A stretch of DNA of 64,000 nt from Cytobacillus dafuensis (GTDB taxonomy: Bacteria; Bacillota; Bacilli; Bacillales; Cytobacillaceae). Under the pieces are notes generated by a model. That model searched no databases. It saw nothing but the letters and a program-made list of their open reading frames with translations, and was not told the origin of the DNA. The stretch lies in the NCBI RefSeq assembly GCF_007995155.1, contig NZ_CP042593.1, forward strand, positions 2,026,001 through 2,090,000, given 5' to 3'. Both the position numbers and the translations under genes were made by a program. Below, piece by piece: positions 55,667 to 64,000 of this stretch. Numbering within the stretch: the first letter of the stretch is position 1; every line of letters begins with the position of its first letter.

Positions 55667-56569
55667 ATGGACCAAAATGTGAACAATTCGTTAAAATTGT
55701 TTATTGAATATTTACAAATTGAAAAAAATTATTCACAATATACCATTGAGCATTATCAACATGATATTCAAGAATTCTTTATGTTCACATTTGAACAAGC
55801 AATAAAAAATTTAGAAGATGTCAAGTATATTGATGTCCGTCTTTATTTAACAAGGCTTTATGAAGAAAAATTTGCTAGAAAAACTGTTGCCCGAAAAATC
55901 TCTTGCTTAAGAAGTTTTTTTAAGTTCCTCGTCAGAGAGAAAATTGTTAGTGAAAATCCCTTTGCTCTTGCATCAATTCCTAAGGCTGAAAAAAAGCTTC
56001 CGGAATTTTTTTATGAAGAGGAAATGAAAGAGTTATTTAATGCATGTGAATCGGAAACTCTATTAGGGCAAAGAGATAAAGCATTATTGGAGCTTTTATA
56101 TGCTACTGGTATCCGTGTGAGCGAATGCAGTCAAATTCGAATGAAGGACATTGATATGCAACTATCAACTGTATTGGTTCATGGGAAGGGCAACAAGCAA
56201 AGGTATATTCCGTTTGGAAGCTTTGCACACGACGCATTATTCGTATACATACAAAATGGTCGAAAAAGCTTGCTTGCAAAGAATTCGCCAAACGAGTACT
56301 TGTTTTTAAATTATCGTGGAGGTCCATTAACACCTCGAGGTATTAGGCATATTCTCAATAAGCTAATTGAGCAATCTGCATTGAATGGTCGTATACATCC
56401 TCATATGCTTAGGCACTCCTTTGCTACGCACTTATTAGCAAATGGAGCGGATATGAGAACGGTTCAAGAGTTGTTAGGTCATGCCTTTTTGTCATCGACA
56501 CAAGTATACACACATGTAACAAGTGAGTATTTAAGAAAATCATACATGGCACACCATCCAAGAGCATAG
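55667..56569 (+). CDS. xerC: Tyrosine recombinase XerC
   Basis: With XerD resolves chromosome dimers at dif. 300 residues: N-terminal SAM-like core-binding domain and a catalytic domain with Arg in ATGIRVSE (near 150), HMLRHSFATHLL (His and Arg near 246-249), GHAFLSSTQVYTHV with the nucleophile Tyr near 280. ATGs at 55664 and 55667 are both possible; GAGGTG is better spaced for the second. Called codV in B. subtilis, where it precedes hslVU-codY as here. Confidence 0.95.
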   Translation: MDQNVNNSLKLFIEYLQIEKNYSQYTIEHYQHDIQEFFMFTFEQAIKNLEDVKYIDVRLYLTRLYEEKFARKTVARKISCLRSFFKFLVREKIVSENPFALASIPKAEKKLPEFFYEEEMKELFNACESETLLGQRDKALLELLYATGIRVSECSQIRMKDIDMQLSTVLVHGKGNKQRYIPFGSFAHDALFVYIQNGRKSLLAKNSPNEYLFLNYRGGPLTPRGIRHILNKLIEQSALNGRIHPHMLRHSFATHLLANGADMRTVQELLGHAFLSSTQVYTHVTSEYLRKSYMAHHPRA

Positions 56570-56646
56570 CTGTAAAGTTGGCTTGATACATTCCATTGAA
56601 CGAACAAGGTTGGTGTATTGTATTAACTGCAAAGGAGGAGTATATT

Positions 56647-57189
56647 ATGTCTCAATTCCATGCAACAACTATTTTTGCGGTCAACCATAAAGGAAATTGT
56701 GCTATGGCTGGAGACGGTCAAGTTACATTTGGAAATGCAGTGGTAATGAAGCATACAGCACGTAAAGTCCGAAAGCTTTTTAATGGAAAAGTGCTTGCTG
56801 GTTTTGCAGGTTCAGTTGCCGATGCTTTCACTTTATTTGAAATGTTTGAGGGAAAACTTGAAGAATACAATGGTAATTTGCAAAGAGCAGCAGTTGAGCT
56901 AGCTAAGCAGTGGAGAAGCGATAAGGTTTTGCGTAAATTAGAAGCTATGTTAATTGTTATGAATAGCGAAAGCTTGCTACTTATTTCCGGAACAGGTGAG
57001 GTTATTGAACCGGATGATGGAGTTTTAGCAATTGGCTCTGGGGGAAATTATGCGTTGGCTGCTGGCAGGTCGTTAAAACGATATGCTGGAGATCACTTAT
57101 CTGCAAAAGAGATTGCCAAGGCTTCATTAGAAATGGCAGCTGAAATATGTGTTTATACAAATCACAATATTATTGTGGAAGAACTTTAA
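56647..57189 (+). CDS. hslV: ATP-dependent protease peptidase subunit HslV (ClpQ)
   Basis: Proteasome-like peptidase working with HslU. About 180 residues: [20 protein letters not shown] then [25 protein letters not shown]. As in B. subtilis CodW, the N-terminal residue after Met is Ser followed by Gln-Phe-His, not the Thr-Thr of most HslV, so the active enzyme may use an N-terminal Ser. The ATG at 56647 follows AAAGGAGG; the upstream open frame to 56596 has no ribosome site. Confidence 0.94.
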   Translation: MSQFHATTIFAVNHKGNCAMAGDGQVTFGNAVVMKHTARKVRKLFNGKVLAGFAGSVADAFTLFEMFEGKLEEYNGNLQRAAVELAKQWRSDKVLRKLEAMLIVMNSESLLLISGTGEVIEPDDGVLAIGSGGNYALAAGRSLKRYAGDHLSAKEIAKASLEMAAEICVYTNHNIIVEEL

Positions 57190-57207
57190 GGGAAGGTGTG
57201 CTGATCG

Positions 57208-58614
57208 ATGGTTAAAGGTACGAATTTAACACCCCGTCAAATCGTTGAAAAGCTAGATCAATTCATTATTGGTCAAAAAAATGCCAAAAAAGCAGTTGCA
57301 GTTGCACTAAGAAATAGATATCGACGAGGACTGCTTGATGAAAGGCTTCGTGATGAAATCAGTCCCAAAAATATATTGATGATTGGTCCTACTGGTGTCG
57401 GGAAAACAGAAATTGCACGTCGAATGGCAAAGCTAGTAGGGGCTCCATTTATAAAGGTTGAGGCTACAAAGTTTACAGAGGTAGGGTATGTTGGAAGAGA
57501 TGTTGAATCAATGGTTAGAGACCTTGTTGAAACATCAGTACGCTTGGTAAAAGAAGAGAAAATGACAAGCGTAAAAGAACGTGCTGAAGAAAGTGCGAAT
57601 CGCATTATAGTAGAATTATTAGTACCATCTAATAAGAAGACTGCAAACTATAAAAATCCTCTTGAAATGCTTTTTGGTGGCAATAATAATCACTCAGATC
57701 AAGAAACAACTGAGTCGGATGACATGGGAATTCAAGCTAAACGCAAAGTTGTGAAGGAGAAACTAGCACTTGGTGAGCTTGAAAATGAATTTATTACAGT
57801 AGAGCTTGAAGAACAGCAGCCTTCAATGTTTGATATGCTTCAAGGTTCTGGTATGGAACAAATGGGAATGAATATGCAAGATGCGCTCGGCGGGTTAATT
57901 CCTAAACGCAGGAAGAAAAGAAAACTAACTGTTAGTGAAGCAAGAAAGGTATTAACCAATGAAGAGGCACAAAAACTTATTGATATGGATGAAGTGACCC
58001 AAGAAGCTGTTTTTCGTGCAGAGCAATCTGGTATCATCTTTATTGATGAAATCGATAAAATTGCAAGCAAAAATAATGGTGGATCATCTGCTGATGTATC
58101 ACGTGAGGGTGTGCAGAGAGACATACTCCCAGTAGTGGAGGGCTCTACTGTCGTAACTAAATACGGTACCGTAAAAACAGATCATGTTCTGTTTATGGCT
58201 GCAGGTGCATTTCATATGGCAAAGCCATCAGATTTAATTCCTGAATTACAAGGGCGTTTTCCAATCCGTGTAGAATTGACAAAGCTTACTGTAGAAGACT
58301 TTTTTAGTATTTTAGTTGAGCCAGATAATGCTTTAATTAAACAATATCAAGCATTATTGGAAACTGAAGGTATAGAAATTGAATTTTCTGACGATGCTAT
58401 ACGTAGGATTGCTGAATTTGCATTTGATGTAAATCAAAATACAGATAATATCGGAGCACGTCGTTTACACACGATTATGGAAAAATTATTGGAAGACTTA
58501 TCTTTTGAAGCTCCAGAGGTTACAATGGAGAAAATTATGATTACTCCTCAATATGTTGAGGAAAAATTAGGAGCTATATCTCGTAACAAAGATTTGAGCC
58601 AATTTATTTTGTAA
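57208..58614 (+). CDS. hslU: ATPase subunit HslU (ClpY)
   Basis: AAA+ unfoldase that feeds HslV. 468 residues: [31 protein letters not shown], Walker [10 protein letters not shown] (about 61-69), an inserted intermediate domain rich in Met/Gln (about 130-240), Walker [12 protein letters not shown], and the C-terminal sensor region [20 protein letters not shown], ending in the HslV-activating tail. It starts 19 bases after hslV. Confidence 0.96.
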   Translation: MVKGTNLTPRQIVEKLDQFIIGQKNAKKAVAVALRNRYRRGLLDERLRDEISPKNILMIGPTGVGKTEIARRMAKLVGAPFIKVEATKFTEVGYVGRDVESMVRDLVETSVRLVKEEKMTSVKERAEESANRIIVELLVPSNKKTANYKNPLEMLFGGNNNHSDQETTESDDMGIQAKRKVVKEKLALGELENEFITVELEEQQPSMFDMLQGSGMEQMGMNMQDALGGLIPKRRKKRKLTVSEARKVLTNEEAQKLIDMDEVTQEAVFRAEQSGIIFIDEIDKIASKNNGGSSADVSREGVQRDILPVVEGSTVVTKYGTVKTDHVLFMAAGAFHMAKPSDLIPELQGRFPIRVELTKLTVEDFFSILVEPDNALIKQYQALLETEGIEIEFSDDAIRRIAEFAFDVNQNTDNIGARRLHTIMEKLLEDLSFEAPEVTMEKIMITPQYVEEKLGAISRNKDLSQFIL

Positions 58615-58714
58615 AATTTGTGTTAAATTATTTGTGAATGGATAGACAAACTAGACTCCGGGAATCAAGATAAAATAAACAGCTATTATGTTAAGCAAAT
58701 TGGAGGAAAAATCA

Positions 58715-59494
58715 ATGGATTTATTAACAAGAACAAGAAAAATTAATGCAATGCTTCAAAGAGCAGCTGGGAAACCAGTAAACTTTAAAGAAATGTCAGA
58801 AACATTAAGTGATGTAATTACTGCCAATACTTTTGTTGTTAGCCGTCGTGGGAAATTATTAGGATTCGCAGTTAATCAACAAATTGAAAATGACCGTATG
58901 AAACAAATGATTGCAGATCGTCAATTCCCAGAAGAATATACAAATAATCTCTTTAATATAAAAGAAACTTCGCCTAACTTAGGAGTGGAAAGTGATTATT
59001 CTGCATTCCCTGTTGAAAATAAAGAGCTTTTCAGCACAGGATTAACAACAATCGTTCCAATTATTGGTGGAGGAGAGCGTCTAGGCACACTTATCCTTGC
59101 GAGATTAAATGAACAGTTCCATGATGACGACTTAATTCTTGCTGAATATGGAGCAACAGTAGTAGGGATGGAAATCCTACGTGAAAAATCCGAAGAAATT
59201 GAAGAGGAAGCTAGAAGTAAAGCTGTCGTTCAAATGGCAATCAGTTCTCTTTCTTATAGTGAACTTGAAGCAATTGAACATATTTTCGAGGAATTAAATG
59301 GAAATGAAGGCTTGCTAGTAGCTTCAAAAATTGCCGATCGCGTTGGAATTACAAGATCAGTAATCGTAAATGCTTTAAGGAAATTAGAAAGTGCTGGTGT
59401 CATTGAATCTAGATCTCTAGGGATGAAGGGAACATATATTAAGGTATTGAATGACAAGTTTTTATTTGAATTGGATAAACTCAAATCAAACTAA
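58715..59494 (+). CDS. codY: Global regulator CodY
   Basis: Represses nutrient-limitation genes when GTP and branched-chain amino acids are abundant. 259 residues: N-terminal GAF domain ([20 protein letters not shown] onward, ligand loop in the first 150 residues), long helical linker and a winged helix ([32 protein letters not shown]). The ATG at 58715 follows GGAGG; the frame open to 58688 has no ribosome site. In B. subtilis CodY represses the flagellar operon, which follows directly here. Confidence 0.97.
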   Translation: MDLLTRTRKINAMLQRAAGKPVNFKEMSETLSDVITANTFVVSRRGKLLGFAVNQQIENDRMKQMIADRQFPEEYTNNLFNIKETSPNLGVESDYSAFPVENKELFSTGLTTIVPIIGGGERLGTLILARLNEQFHDDDLILAEYGATVVGMEILREKSEEIEEEARSKAVVQMAISSLSYSELEAIEHIFEELNGNEGLLVASKIADRVGITRSVIVNALRKLESAGVIESRSLGMKGTYIKVLNDKFLFELDKLKSN

Positions 59495-59508
59495 GAATAT
59501 GCTTATTA

Positions 59509-59549
59509 AAAAAAAACACTCTTCTTGTCGAAAGAAGAGTGTTTTTTTT
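59509..59549 (+). terminator. Rho-independent terminator after codY
   Basis: A stem of AAACACTCTTCTT and AAGAAGAGTGTTT with a short GTCGA loop (59514-59544), preceded by A-run and followed by T-run. It can work in both directions. Confidence 0.92.
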
Positions 59550-59895
59550 ATTTCTTGTTTGTTACAAAAAAAATATTACTATAATGTTTGCAATTATTGA
59601 TTTTACTATAATAGACTGTTCTTAATGGGTCTTTTTTACTAATAGAAACCTAGAAGTAATCGTATATTGTTCGAAAATTTGTAAATATTTACAAGGGTTT
59701 AATGTTTCTTCACAAAGTTTTACATTTTATAATTAAAAATGGGTATAAGGTCATGTTAAAAGTAACCATACTTACATAGACATATTATTTCATATTCATT
59801 ACAATATATTTTAGACGACATTATATTTCCTTTATCAGCAAATTTCTACATAACTAGTAGAATTTATCCGGAAAGAAAAAAACGAGGTGCGTTTA
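59550..59895 (+). promoter_or_regulatory. Flagellar operon promoter and operator region
   Basis: About 345 AT-rich bases with no gene. TTACTATAAT occurs twice (59576-59585 and 59603-59612), giving two possible -10 boxes, but neither has a good -35 box. Downstream lie a CodY-box-like sequence (59665-59679, three mismatches to AATTTTCNGAAAATT) and, touching it, the 16-bp perfect palindrome TTGTAAATATTTACAA (59679-59694). TATAAT also appears at 59728. No sigma D consensus was identified. Confidence 0.5.
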
Positions 59896-60291
59896 ATGAA
59901 GTTGTTTTCAAGTACGATTGACACCATTGAAAATGGTTTAAATTATTCATCTCTAAAACAAAAAGTAATCTCACAAAATATTGCAAATGAATCAACTCCA
60001 GGCTATAAAGCAAAGGATGTAAGCTTTAAAGACACATTACAAACAGCAGTGAATCAATCATTAGGTGCAAATCGAACTGACGATAGGCATTTTGATTTCA
60101 AGGGGACCTCACCTACGGCCTCGGGGATTATTAATCGGAAAAATGTGTCATACAATCATAATGGAAATAGCGTTGATATCGATAATGAGATGACAGACTT
60201 AGCTAGTAACCAAATTTATTACAATGCTTTGATTGAAAGAATGAACGGGAAATTTTCTAGCTTACAAAATGTGATAAGAGGAGGTAAATAG
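59896..60291 (+). CDS. flgB: Flagellar basal-body rod protein FlgB
   Basis: Proximal rod subunit. 131 residues: FSSTIDTIENGLNYSSLKQK, the rod-family motif VISQNIANESTPGYKAKDVSF (about residues 26-46), and a C-terminal heptad region (NEMTDLASNQIYYNALIERM). The ATG at 59896 follows CGAGGTG; an in-frame GTG at 59887 overlaps it. First gene of the flagellar operon. Confidence 0.95.
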   Translation: MKLFSSTIDTIENGLNYSSLKQKVISQNIANESTPGYKAKDVSFKDTLQTAVNQSLGANRTDDRHFDFKGTSPTASGIINRKNVSYNHNGNSVDIDNEMTDLASNQIYYNALIERMNGKFSSLQNVIRGGK

Positions 60292-60293
60292 TT

Positions 60294-60752
60294 ATGTCAA
60301 TATTTCATAGTATGAATAACACTGCCTCAGCCTTGTCAGCCCAGAGGCTAAGAATGGACGTTATTTCTTCAAATATGGCAAATATTGATTCAACACGATC
60401 AAAAATTGAAAATGGCGAATGGCAGCCGTACAGACGTAAAGCGGTAGTACTTGAGCCGAAGGAAGCACAGTTTTCTAACTACCTAAATAAGGCAATGAAT
60501 CGGTCAGATTCGCAAACGGTTGGAAATGGTGTAAAGGTGACAAGAATTGTTGAGGATCAGACTCCATTTAAGCTTGTTTATAATCCAGAGCATCCTGACG
60601 CAAATGATGAAGGGTATGTTGAACTTCCTAATGTTGATCCGTTGAAAGAGATGGTCGATTTAATGAGTGCAACGAGATCGTATGAAGCCAATGTTACAGT
60701 TTTTAACGCTTCTAAAAGCATGATGATGAAAGCATTAGAAATTGGGAGATAA
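60294..60752 (+). CDS. flgC: Flagellar basal-body rod protein FlgC
   Basis: 152-residue rod subunit: SIFHSMNNTASALSAQRLRM, VISSNMANIDSTRSKIENGEWQPY, and the C-terminal EMVDLMSATRSYEANVTVFNASKSM found in FlgC. GAGGAGG lies at the end of flgB; two bases separate the genes. Confidence 0.96.
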   Translation: MSIFHSMNNTASALSAQRLRMDVISSNMANIDSTRSKIENGEWQPYRRKAVVLEPKEAQFSNYLNKAMNRSDSQTVGNGVKVTRIVEDQTPFKLVYNPEHPDANDEGYVELPNVDPLKEMVDLMSATRSYEANVTVFNASKSMMMKALEIGR

Positions 60753-60765
60753 AGGGGAGTAAAAA

Positions 60766-61074
60766 ATGAATACTGTTGGACTGCCATCCGTTAGCCATGT
60801 ACTTAAGCCTCAAGAAAATCAAAAGACTCATACATATACACCATACGAAGCACATAAGAGTTTTGCGTCCGTTTTGAAGGAATCAATTAATAATGTAAAT
60901 GAACTTCAAGTAAACTCCGATAATATGACTGAAAAACTTGTAAGAGGTGAAAATGTAGATTTGCATCAAGTAATGATCGCATCACAAAAAGCTAGCATTT
61001 CCTTACAAGCGACGTTAGAAATTCGTAATAAAGTAATTGAGGCTTATCAAGAAATAATGAGAATGCAAGTTTAA
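60766..61074 (+). CDS. fliE: Flagellar hook-basal body protein FliE
   Basis: 102 residues linking MS ring and rod: SFASVLKESINNVNELQVNS, VDLHQVMIASQKASISLQATLEIRNKVIEAYQEIMRMQV at the C terminus, the FliE signature. 13 bases after flgC with AAAGGGGAG. Confidence 0.95.
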   Translation: MNTVGLPSVSHVLKPQENQKTHTYTPYEAHKSFASVLKESINNVNELQVNSDNMTEKLVRGENVDLHQVMIASQKASISLQATLEIRNKVIEAYQEIMRMQV

Positions 61075-61390
61075 AAGAAAATCGGAAAAGAATTATTAAG
61101 GGGCGAGAAGCAAAAGTTGAAATAAATTGACTTATGATCTCAAACTTTAGGACGTACTAGTACTGACGCTGCAAAAGGACAAGGCAAGCTTCGTTAGCCA
61201 AATATCGCCCTCCTAAAAGCCATCTTTTGGGAGGACGTTGTGTTATTAGCAAGTGAGCCTATACGCACTGGAACTAAACAGTTCTCAAATCTTAAAAGCA
61301 TAACTCATTTATATTAATTTAAGGCTAAAAACTAATCATTTGCGGTTATTAGCTGCCAAAGAATGAGACAGAATAACCGGGGGATAAAAA
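61075..61390. other. Unusual 316-bp hairpin-rich gap between fliE and fliF
   Basis: No gene is present. Visible: a GTACTAGTAC palindrome near 61152-61163; an 11-bp hairpin CCTCCTAAAAG/CTTTTGGGAGG with CCAT loop (61209-61219 with 61224-61234); GAACT/AGTTC (near 61271-61284); and CGGTTATT/AATAACCG (61343-61350 with 61372-61379), whose right arm touches the fliF ribosome site GGGGGA. It could be an inserted intergenic repeat or a leader controlling fliF translation. Confidence 0.65.
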
Positions 61391-62983
61391 ATGAAGGAAT
61401 CGTTTCAAAAATATATCGATAAAATTCAAGAATTTTGGAAAAGCCGAACCAAAAAACAAAAGGTTTTGCTATTTGGTTCCGCGCTTTTATTCATTATTGT
61501 AATAACTGCTGTATCTTTATTAACTACTAGAACAACCCTAGTACCTTTATATAGCAATTTATCTCCATCAGAAACTGGAACGATAAAAGAAAGCTTAGAT
61601 GGAAGAGGAATTCAATCTGAGATAGCAGATGGTGGAACAACGATAAAAGTGCCGGAAGAAGTAGTAGACACACTTAAGGTGGAGCTTGCTGCTGAAGGCA
61701 TTCCTAAATCCGGAAATATCGACTATTCATTTTTTAGCCAAAATGCCGGAATAGGTACAACAGAGAATGAATTCAATATGATAAAACTTGATGCTATGCA
61801 AACGGAAATAGCCGATTTAATGAAAGGTATTGAGGGCGTAAATGATGCAAAGGTAATGATAAATCTTCCGGAAAAAGGGATTTTTGTTAGTGATTCATCG
61901 GAAGAAGCATCTGCATCCATCGTTCTAAATACAAAGCCGGGCTACCAGTTTGAGGAATCTCAAATTCAAGCATTATATCATTTAGTATCTAAAAGTGTTC
62001 CAAACTTACCTACTGATAATATCGTCATTATGAACCAAAATTTTGAGTACTTTGATTTGAAGAAAAATCAAAATTCCTCACCGGGATCGTCTTTTGCTGA
62101 ACAGCATGAAATCAAAAAGCAAATTGAAAGAGATGTACAGCGTCAAGTGCAAGGCATGCTTGGTACTTTGATGGGTCAGGATAAGGTTGTTGTATCTGTA
62201 ACGGCAGATGTTGATTTCACCCAAGAAAATCGGGAAGAAAACCTTGTAACCCCTGTTGATGAGGAAAATATGGAAGGAATCGCTATTAGCGCCCAAAAAA
62301 TCACTGAAACCTTCTCGGGTAATGGGGATCAAGCAGGTGGTTTAACTGCTCCTGGTGACCCTGCGGATGTACCCGGTTCATCATACTTAGAAGGAAATGG
62401 GTCAAATGGAGATTACGAGAAAATTGAAGAAACAATTAATAATGAAGTAAATAAAATTCGTAAAGAAATCGTGGAAAGTCCTTACAAGGTTAGGGATCTA
62501 GGAATTCAAGTAATGGTTGAGCCGCCTGAACCAGATGATCCAAGCTCTCTCCCGCAAGAAAGAGTCGATGACATTACGAAAATTCTATCAACGATTGTCC
62601 GTACAACCATTGATAAGAATGCTGGTGGAGAGGAATTAACTGATGAGGCTATCAATGATAAAATCGTCGTTTCAGTTCAACCATTTAATGGAAAGGTTGA
62701 GTTCCCTGATGATGTAAAATCAGACATACCTCTTTGGGTTTATATTGTAGGTGGAATCCTTCTTGCGATTATCGCAGTCTTAATTTTCCTATTTATAAGA
62801 GCAAAAAGAAAACATATGGAAGAAGGAGAATTCGAGGAATTCCAAGAGCCAATTTATGTCCCTGACGTTAATGAGACACAAGAAACAGAGAGTTCAATGC
62901 GTAAGAAACAGCTTGAGAAAATGGCAAAAGAAAAACCAGAAGACTTCGCAAAATTATTACGCACTTGGATAGCTGAAGATTAG
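61391..62983 (+). CDS. fliF: Flagellar MS-ring protein FliF
   Basis: 530 residues. Helices near 26-46 (VLLFGSALLFIIVITAVSLL) and about 447-467 (LWVYIVGGILLAIIAVLIFLF) flank the large periplasm-side ring domains, with RBM motifs such as VPLYSNLSPSETGTIKESL and the stretch ERDVQRQVQGMLGTLMGQDKVVVSVTADVDF. The cytoplasmic C terminus KMAKEKPEDFAKLLRTWIAED binds FliG. Start ATG eight bases after GGGGG. Confidence 0.96.
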   Translation: MKESFQKYIDKIQEFWKSRTKKQKVLLFGSALLFIIVITAVSLLTTRTTLVPLYSNLSPSETGTIKESLDGRGIQSEIADGGTTIKVPEEVVDTLKVELAAEGIPKSGNIDYSFFSQNAGIGTTENEFNMIKLDAMQTEIADLMKGIEGVNDAKVMINLPEKGIFVSDSSEEASASIVLNTKPGYQFEESQIQALYHLVSKSVPNLPTDNIVIMNQNFEYFDLKKNQNSSPGSSFAEQHEIKKQIERDVQRQVQGMLGTLMGQDKVVVSVTADVDFTQENREENLVTPVDEENMEGIAISAQKITETFSGNGDQAGGLTAPGDPADVPGSSYLEGNGSNGDYEKIEETINNEVNKIRKEIVESPYKVRDLGIQVMVEPPEPDDPSSLPQERVDDITKILSTIVRTTIDKNAGGEELTDEAINDKIVVSVQPFNGKVEFPDDVKSDIPLWVYIVGGILLAIIAVLIFLFIRAKRKHMEEGEFEEFQEPIYVPDVNETQETESSMRKKQLEKMAKEKPEDFAKLLRTWIAED

Positions 62984-62995
62984 GGGGTATGGATT

Positions 62996-64000
62996 ATGTC
63001 GAAAAAAGAACAAAAGGGATTATCAGGTAAACAAAAGGCAGCCATACTTCTTATATCTCTTGGTCCAGATGTGGCATCTTCTGTATATAAACATTTAAGT
63101 GAGGAAGAAATTGAGAAATTAACATTAGAAATTTCAGGTGTGAAGAAAGTAGACTCACATGCAAAAGAAGAAATCCTTGAAGAATTTCACAATATTGCCT
63201 TAGCACAGGATTATATTTCACAAGGTGGAATTGGCTATGCGAAAACAGTCCTGGAAAAGGCTCTTGGAAATGAACAAGCTGCCGTTATCATTAACAGGCT
63301 TACTTCTTCCTTACAAGTTAGACCATTTGATTTCGCAAGAAAAGCTGACCCGGCTCAAATATTAAACTTTATTCAAAATGAGCATCCACAAACCATTTCA
63401 TTAATATTATCTTATCTTGATGCAGCGCAAGCGGGACAAATTCTTTCAGAGCTTCCTCAAGAAATGCAAGCAGATATTGCAAGGAGAATTGCTGTAATGG
63501 ATAGCACTGCTCCTGAAATCATTAATGAAGTGGAACAAATTCTTGAAAGAAAGCTTTCAGCAACTGTTACTCAGGATTATACACAAACAGGTGGAATTGA
63601 AGCGGTTGTTGATGTATTAAATGGGGTTGATCGATCTACTGAGCGTACTATTTTGGATGCATTAGAAATTCAAGACCCTGAGCTTGCTGAAGAAATCAAG
63701 AAAAGAATGTTCGTATTCGAAGATATTGTTACACTTGATAGCCGTGCAATACAACGTGTTATTCGTGATTGTGAGAGTCAGGATTTAATGCTCTCACTAA
63801 AAGTTTCAAGTGAAGAAGTAAAAGAAATTATATTCAAAAATATGTCAAAACGTATGGTTGAAACCTTTAGAGACGAAATGGAATACATGGGTCCAGTCAG
63901 ACTTCGTGATGTAGAAGAGGCTCAATCAAGAATTGTTGCAATTATTCGTCGTTTAGAGGAAGCAGGAGAAATCGTCGTTGCCCGTGGCGGGGGAGATGAT
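62996..64000 (+). CDS. fliG: Flagellar motor switch protein FliG (3' end cut)
   Basis: Rotor protein that couples ion flow to rotation. The open frame runs from the ATG at 62996 (AGGGGGT upstream, 12 bases after fliF) to the window edge, 335 codons without a stop, so only a few residues are missing (B. subtilis FliG is about 338). It begins MSKKEQKGLSGKQKAAILLI, has QNEHPQTISLILSYLD (EHPQ motif of the middle domain), and MFVFEDIVTLDSRAIQRVIRD with charged motor residues in the C-terminal domain. Confidence 0.96.
   Translation, partial: MSKKEQKGLSGKQKAAILLISLGPDVASSVYKHLSEEEIEKLTLEISGVKKVDSHAKEEILEEFHNIALAQDYISQGGIGYAKTVLEKALGNEQAAVIINRLTSSLQVRPFDFARKADPAQILNFIQNEHPQTISLILSYLDAAQAGQILSELPQEMQADIARRIAVMDSTAPEIINEVEQILERKLSATVTQDYTQTGGIEAVVDVLNGVDRSTERTILDALEIQDPELAEEIKKRMFVFEDIVTLDSRAIQRVIRDCESQDLMLSLKVSSEEVKEIIFKNMSKRMVETFRDEMEYMGPVRLRDVEEAQSRIVAIIRRLEEAGEIVVARGGGDD

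Noticed and set aside
59679..59694. TTGTAAATATTTACAA as a CcpA cre site or GlnR/TnrA box
   Set aside because: The essential central CG of cre is TA here, and the half-site spacing is three bases shorter than GlnR/TnrA sites need. It is kept only as an unassigned palindrome.
61140..61260. A c-di-GMP (GEMM) riboswitch before fliF, suggested by GGACGT and GACGCTGCAAAAGG
   Set aside because: The characteristic paired GC-rich arms and the ordered core motifs could not be found; only short resemblances remain.

Overview
The window is about 64 kb of a low-GC Firmicute chromosome, almost certainly from a spore-forming, flagellated member of the Bacillaceae. The gene order from priA to fliG follows the well-known Bacillus subtilis core order. 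A 26-codon spoVM gene, the FapR lipid regulator with its own operator, an L19-type leader and the codY-to-flagellar junction all fit. The species cannot be named. The order differs from B. subtilis in three ways: the L-serine dehydratase pair between fakA and recG is absent, a signal peptidase I gene sits between rplS and rbgA, and a 12 kb cassette separates ftsY from ylxM-ffh.

Layout. 1-10754: priA, def, fmt, rsmB, rlmN, stp, prkC, rsgA, rpe, many joined by 4-base stop/start overlaps (primosome, formyl-Met cycle, rRNA methylation, Ser/Thr phosphatase-kinase pair, ribosome assembly). 10870-14344: thiN, spoVM, divergent rpmB, the Asp23-family gene yloU, fakA. 14440-25322: recG, then fapR-plsX-fabD-fabG, acpP, rnc, smc. 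25441-26430: ftsY. 26621-38765: the extra cassette. 38897-43513: ylxM, ffh, rpsP, khpA, ylqD, rimM, trmD, rplS. 43748-48156: signal peptidase I, rbgA, rnhB, and the ylqG-ylqH pair, which looks like a FliK-like/FlhB-tail-like pair. 48340-51390: sucCD and dprA. 52051-59494: topA, trmFO, xerC, hslVU, codY. 59896-end: flgB, flgC, fliE, fliF and fliG, the last cut by the window end.

The most distinctive part is the eight-gene cassette at 26.6-38.8 kb. It encodes an exported two-membrane-segment protein with a GATase1-like domain, an ABC ATPase and its ABC-2 permease, a coiled-coil membrane protein with a Gly/Asn/Ser tract, a MoxR-type AAA ATPase, a DUF58 protein, a BatA-like membrane VWA protein, and a large membrane protein with two VWA-like segments. 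Genes overlap or nearly touch throughout, so they are probably one operon and one membrane machine. Its function is unknown.

The noncoding DNA is also rich. A roughly 200-bp structured element between acpP and rnc is flanked by 10-bp direct repeats and resembles a non-autonomous mobile element or stand-alone structured RNA. There is a 145-bp repeat with identical 21-bp ends before fapR, a 120-bp element with 13-bp perfect inverted ends before rnhB, a 316-bp hairpin-rich gap inside the flagellar operon, and operator-like palindromes before yloU, trmFO and flgB. Apart from rpmB, every gene is on the + strand.
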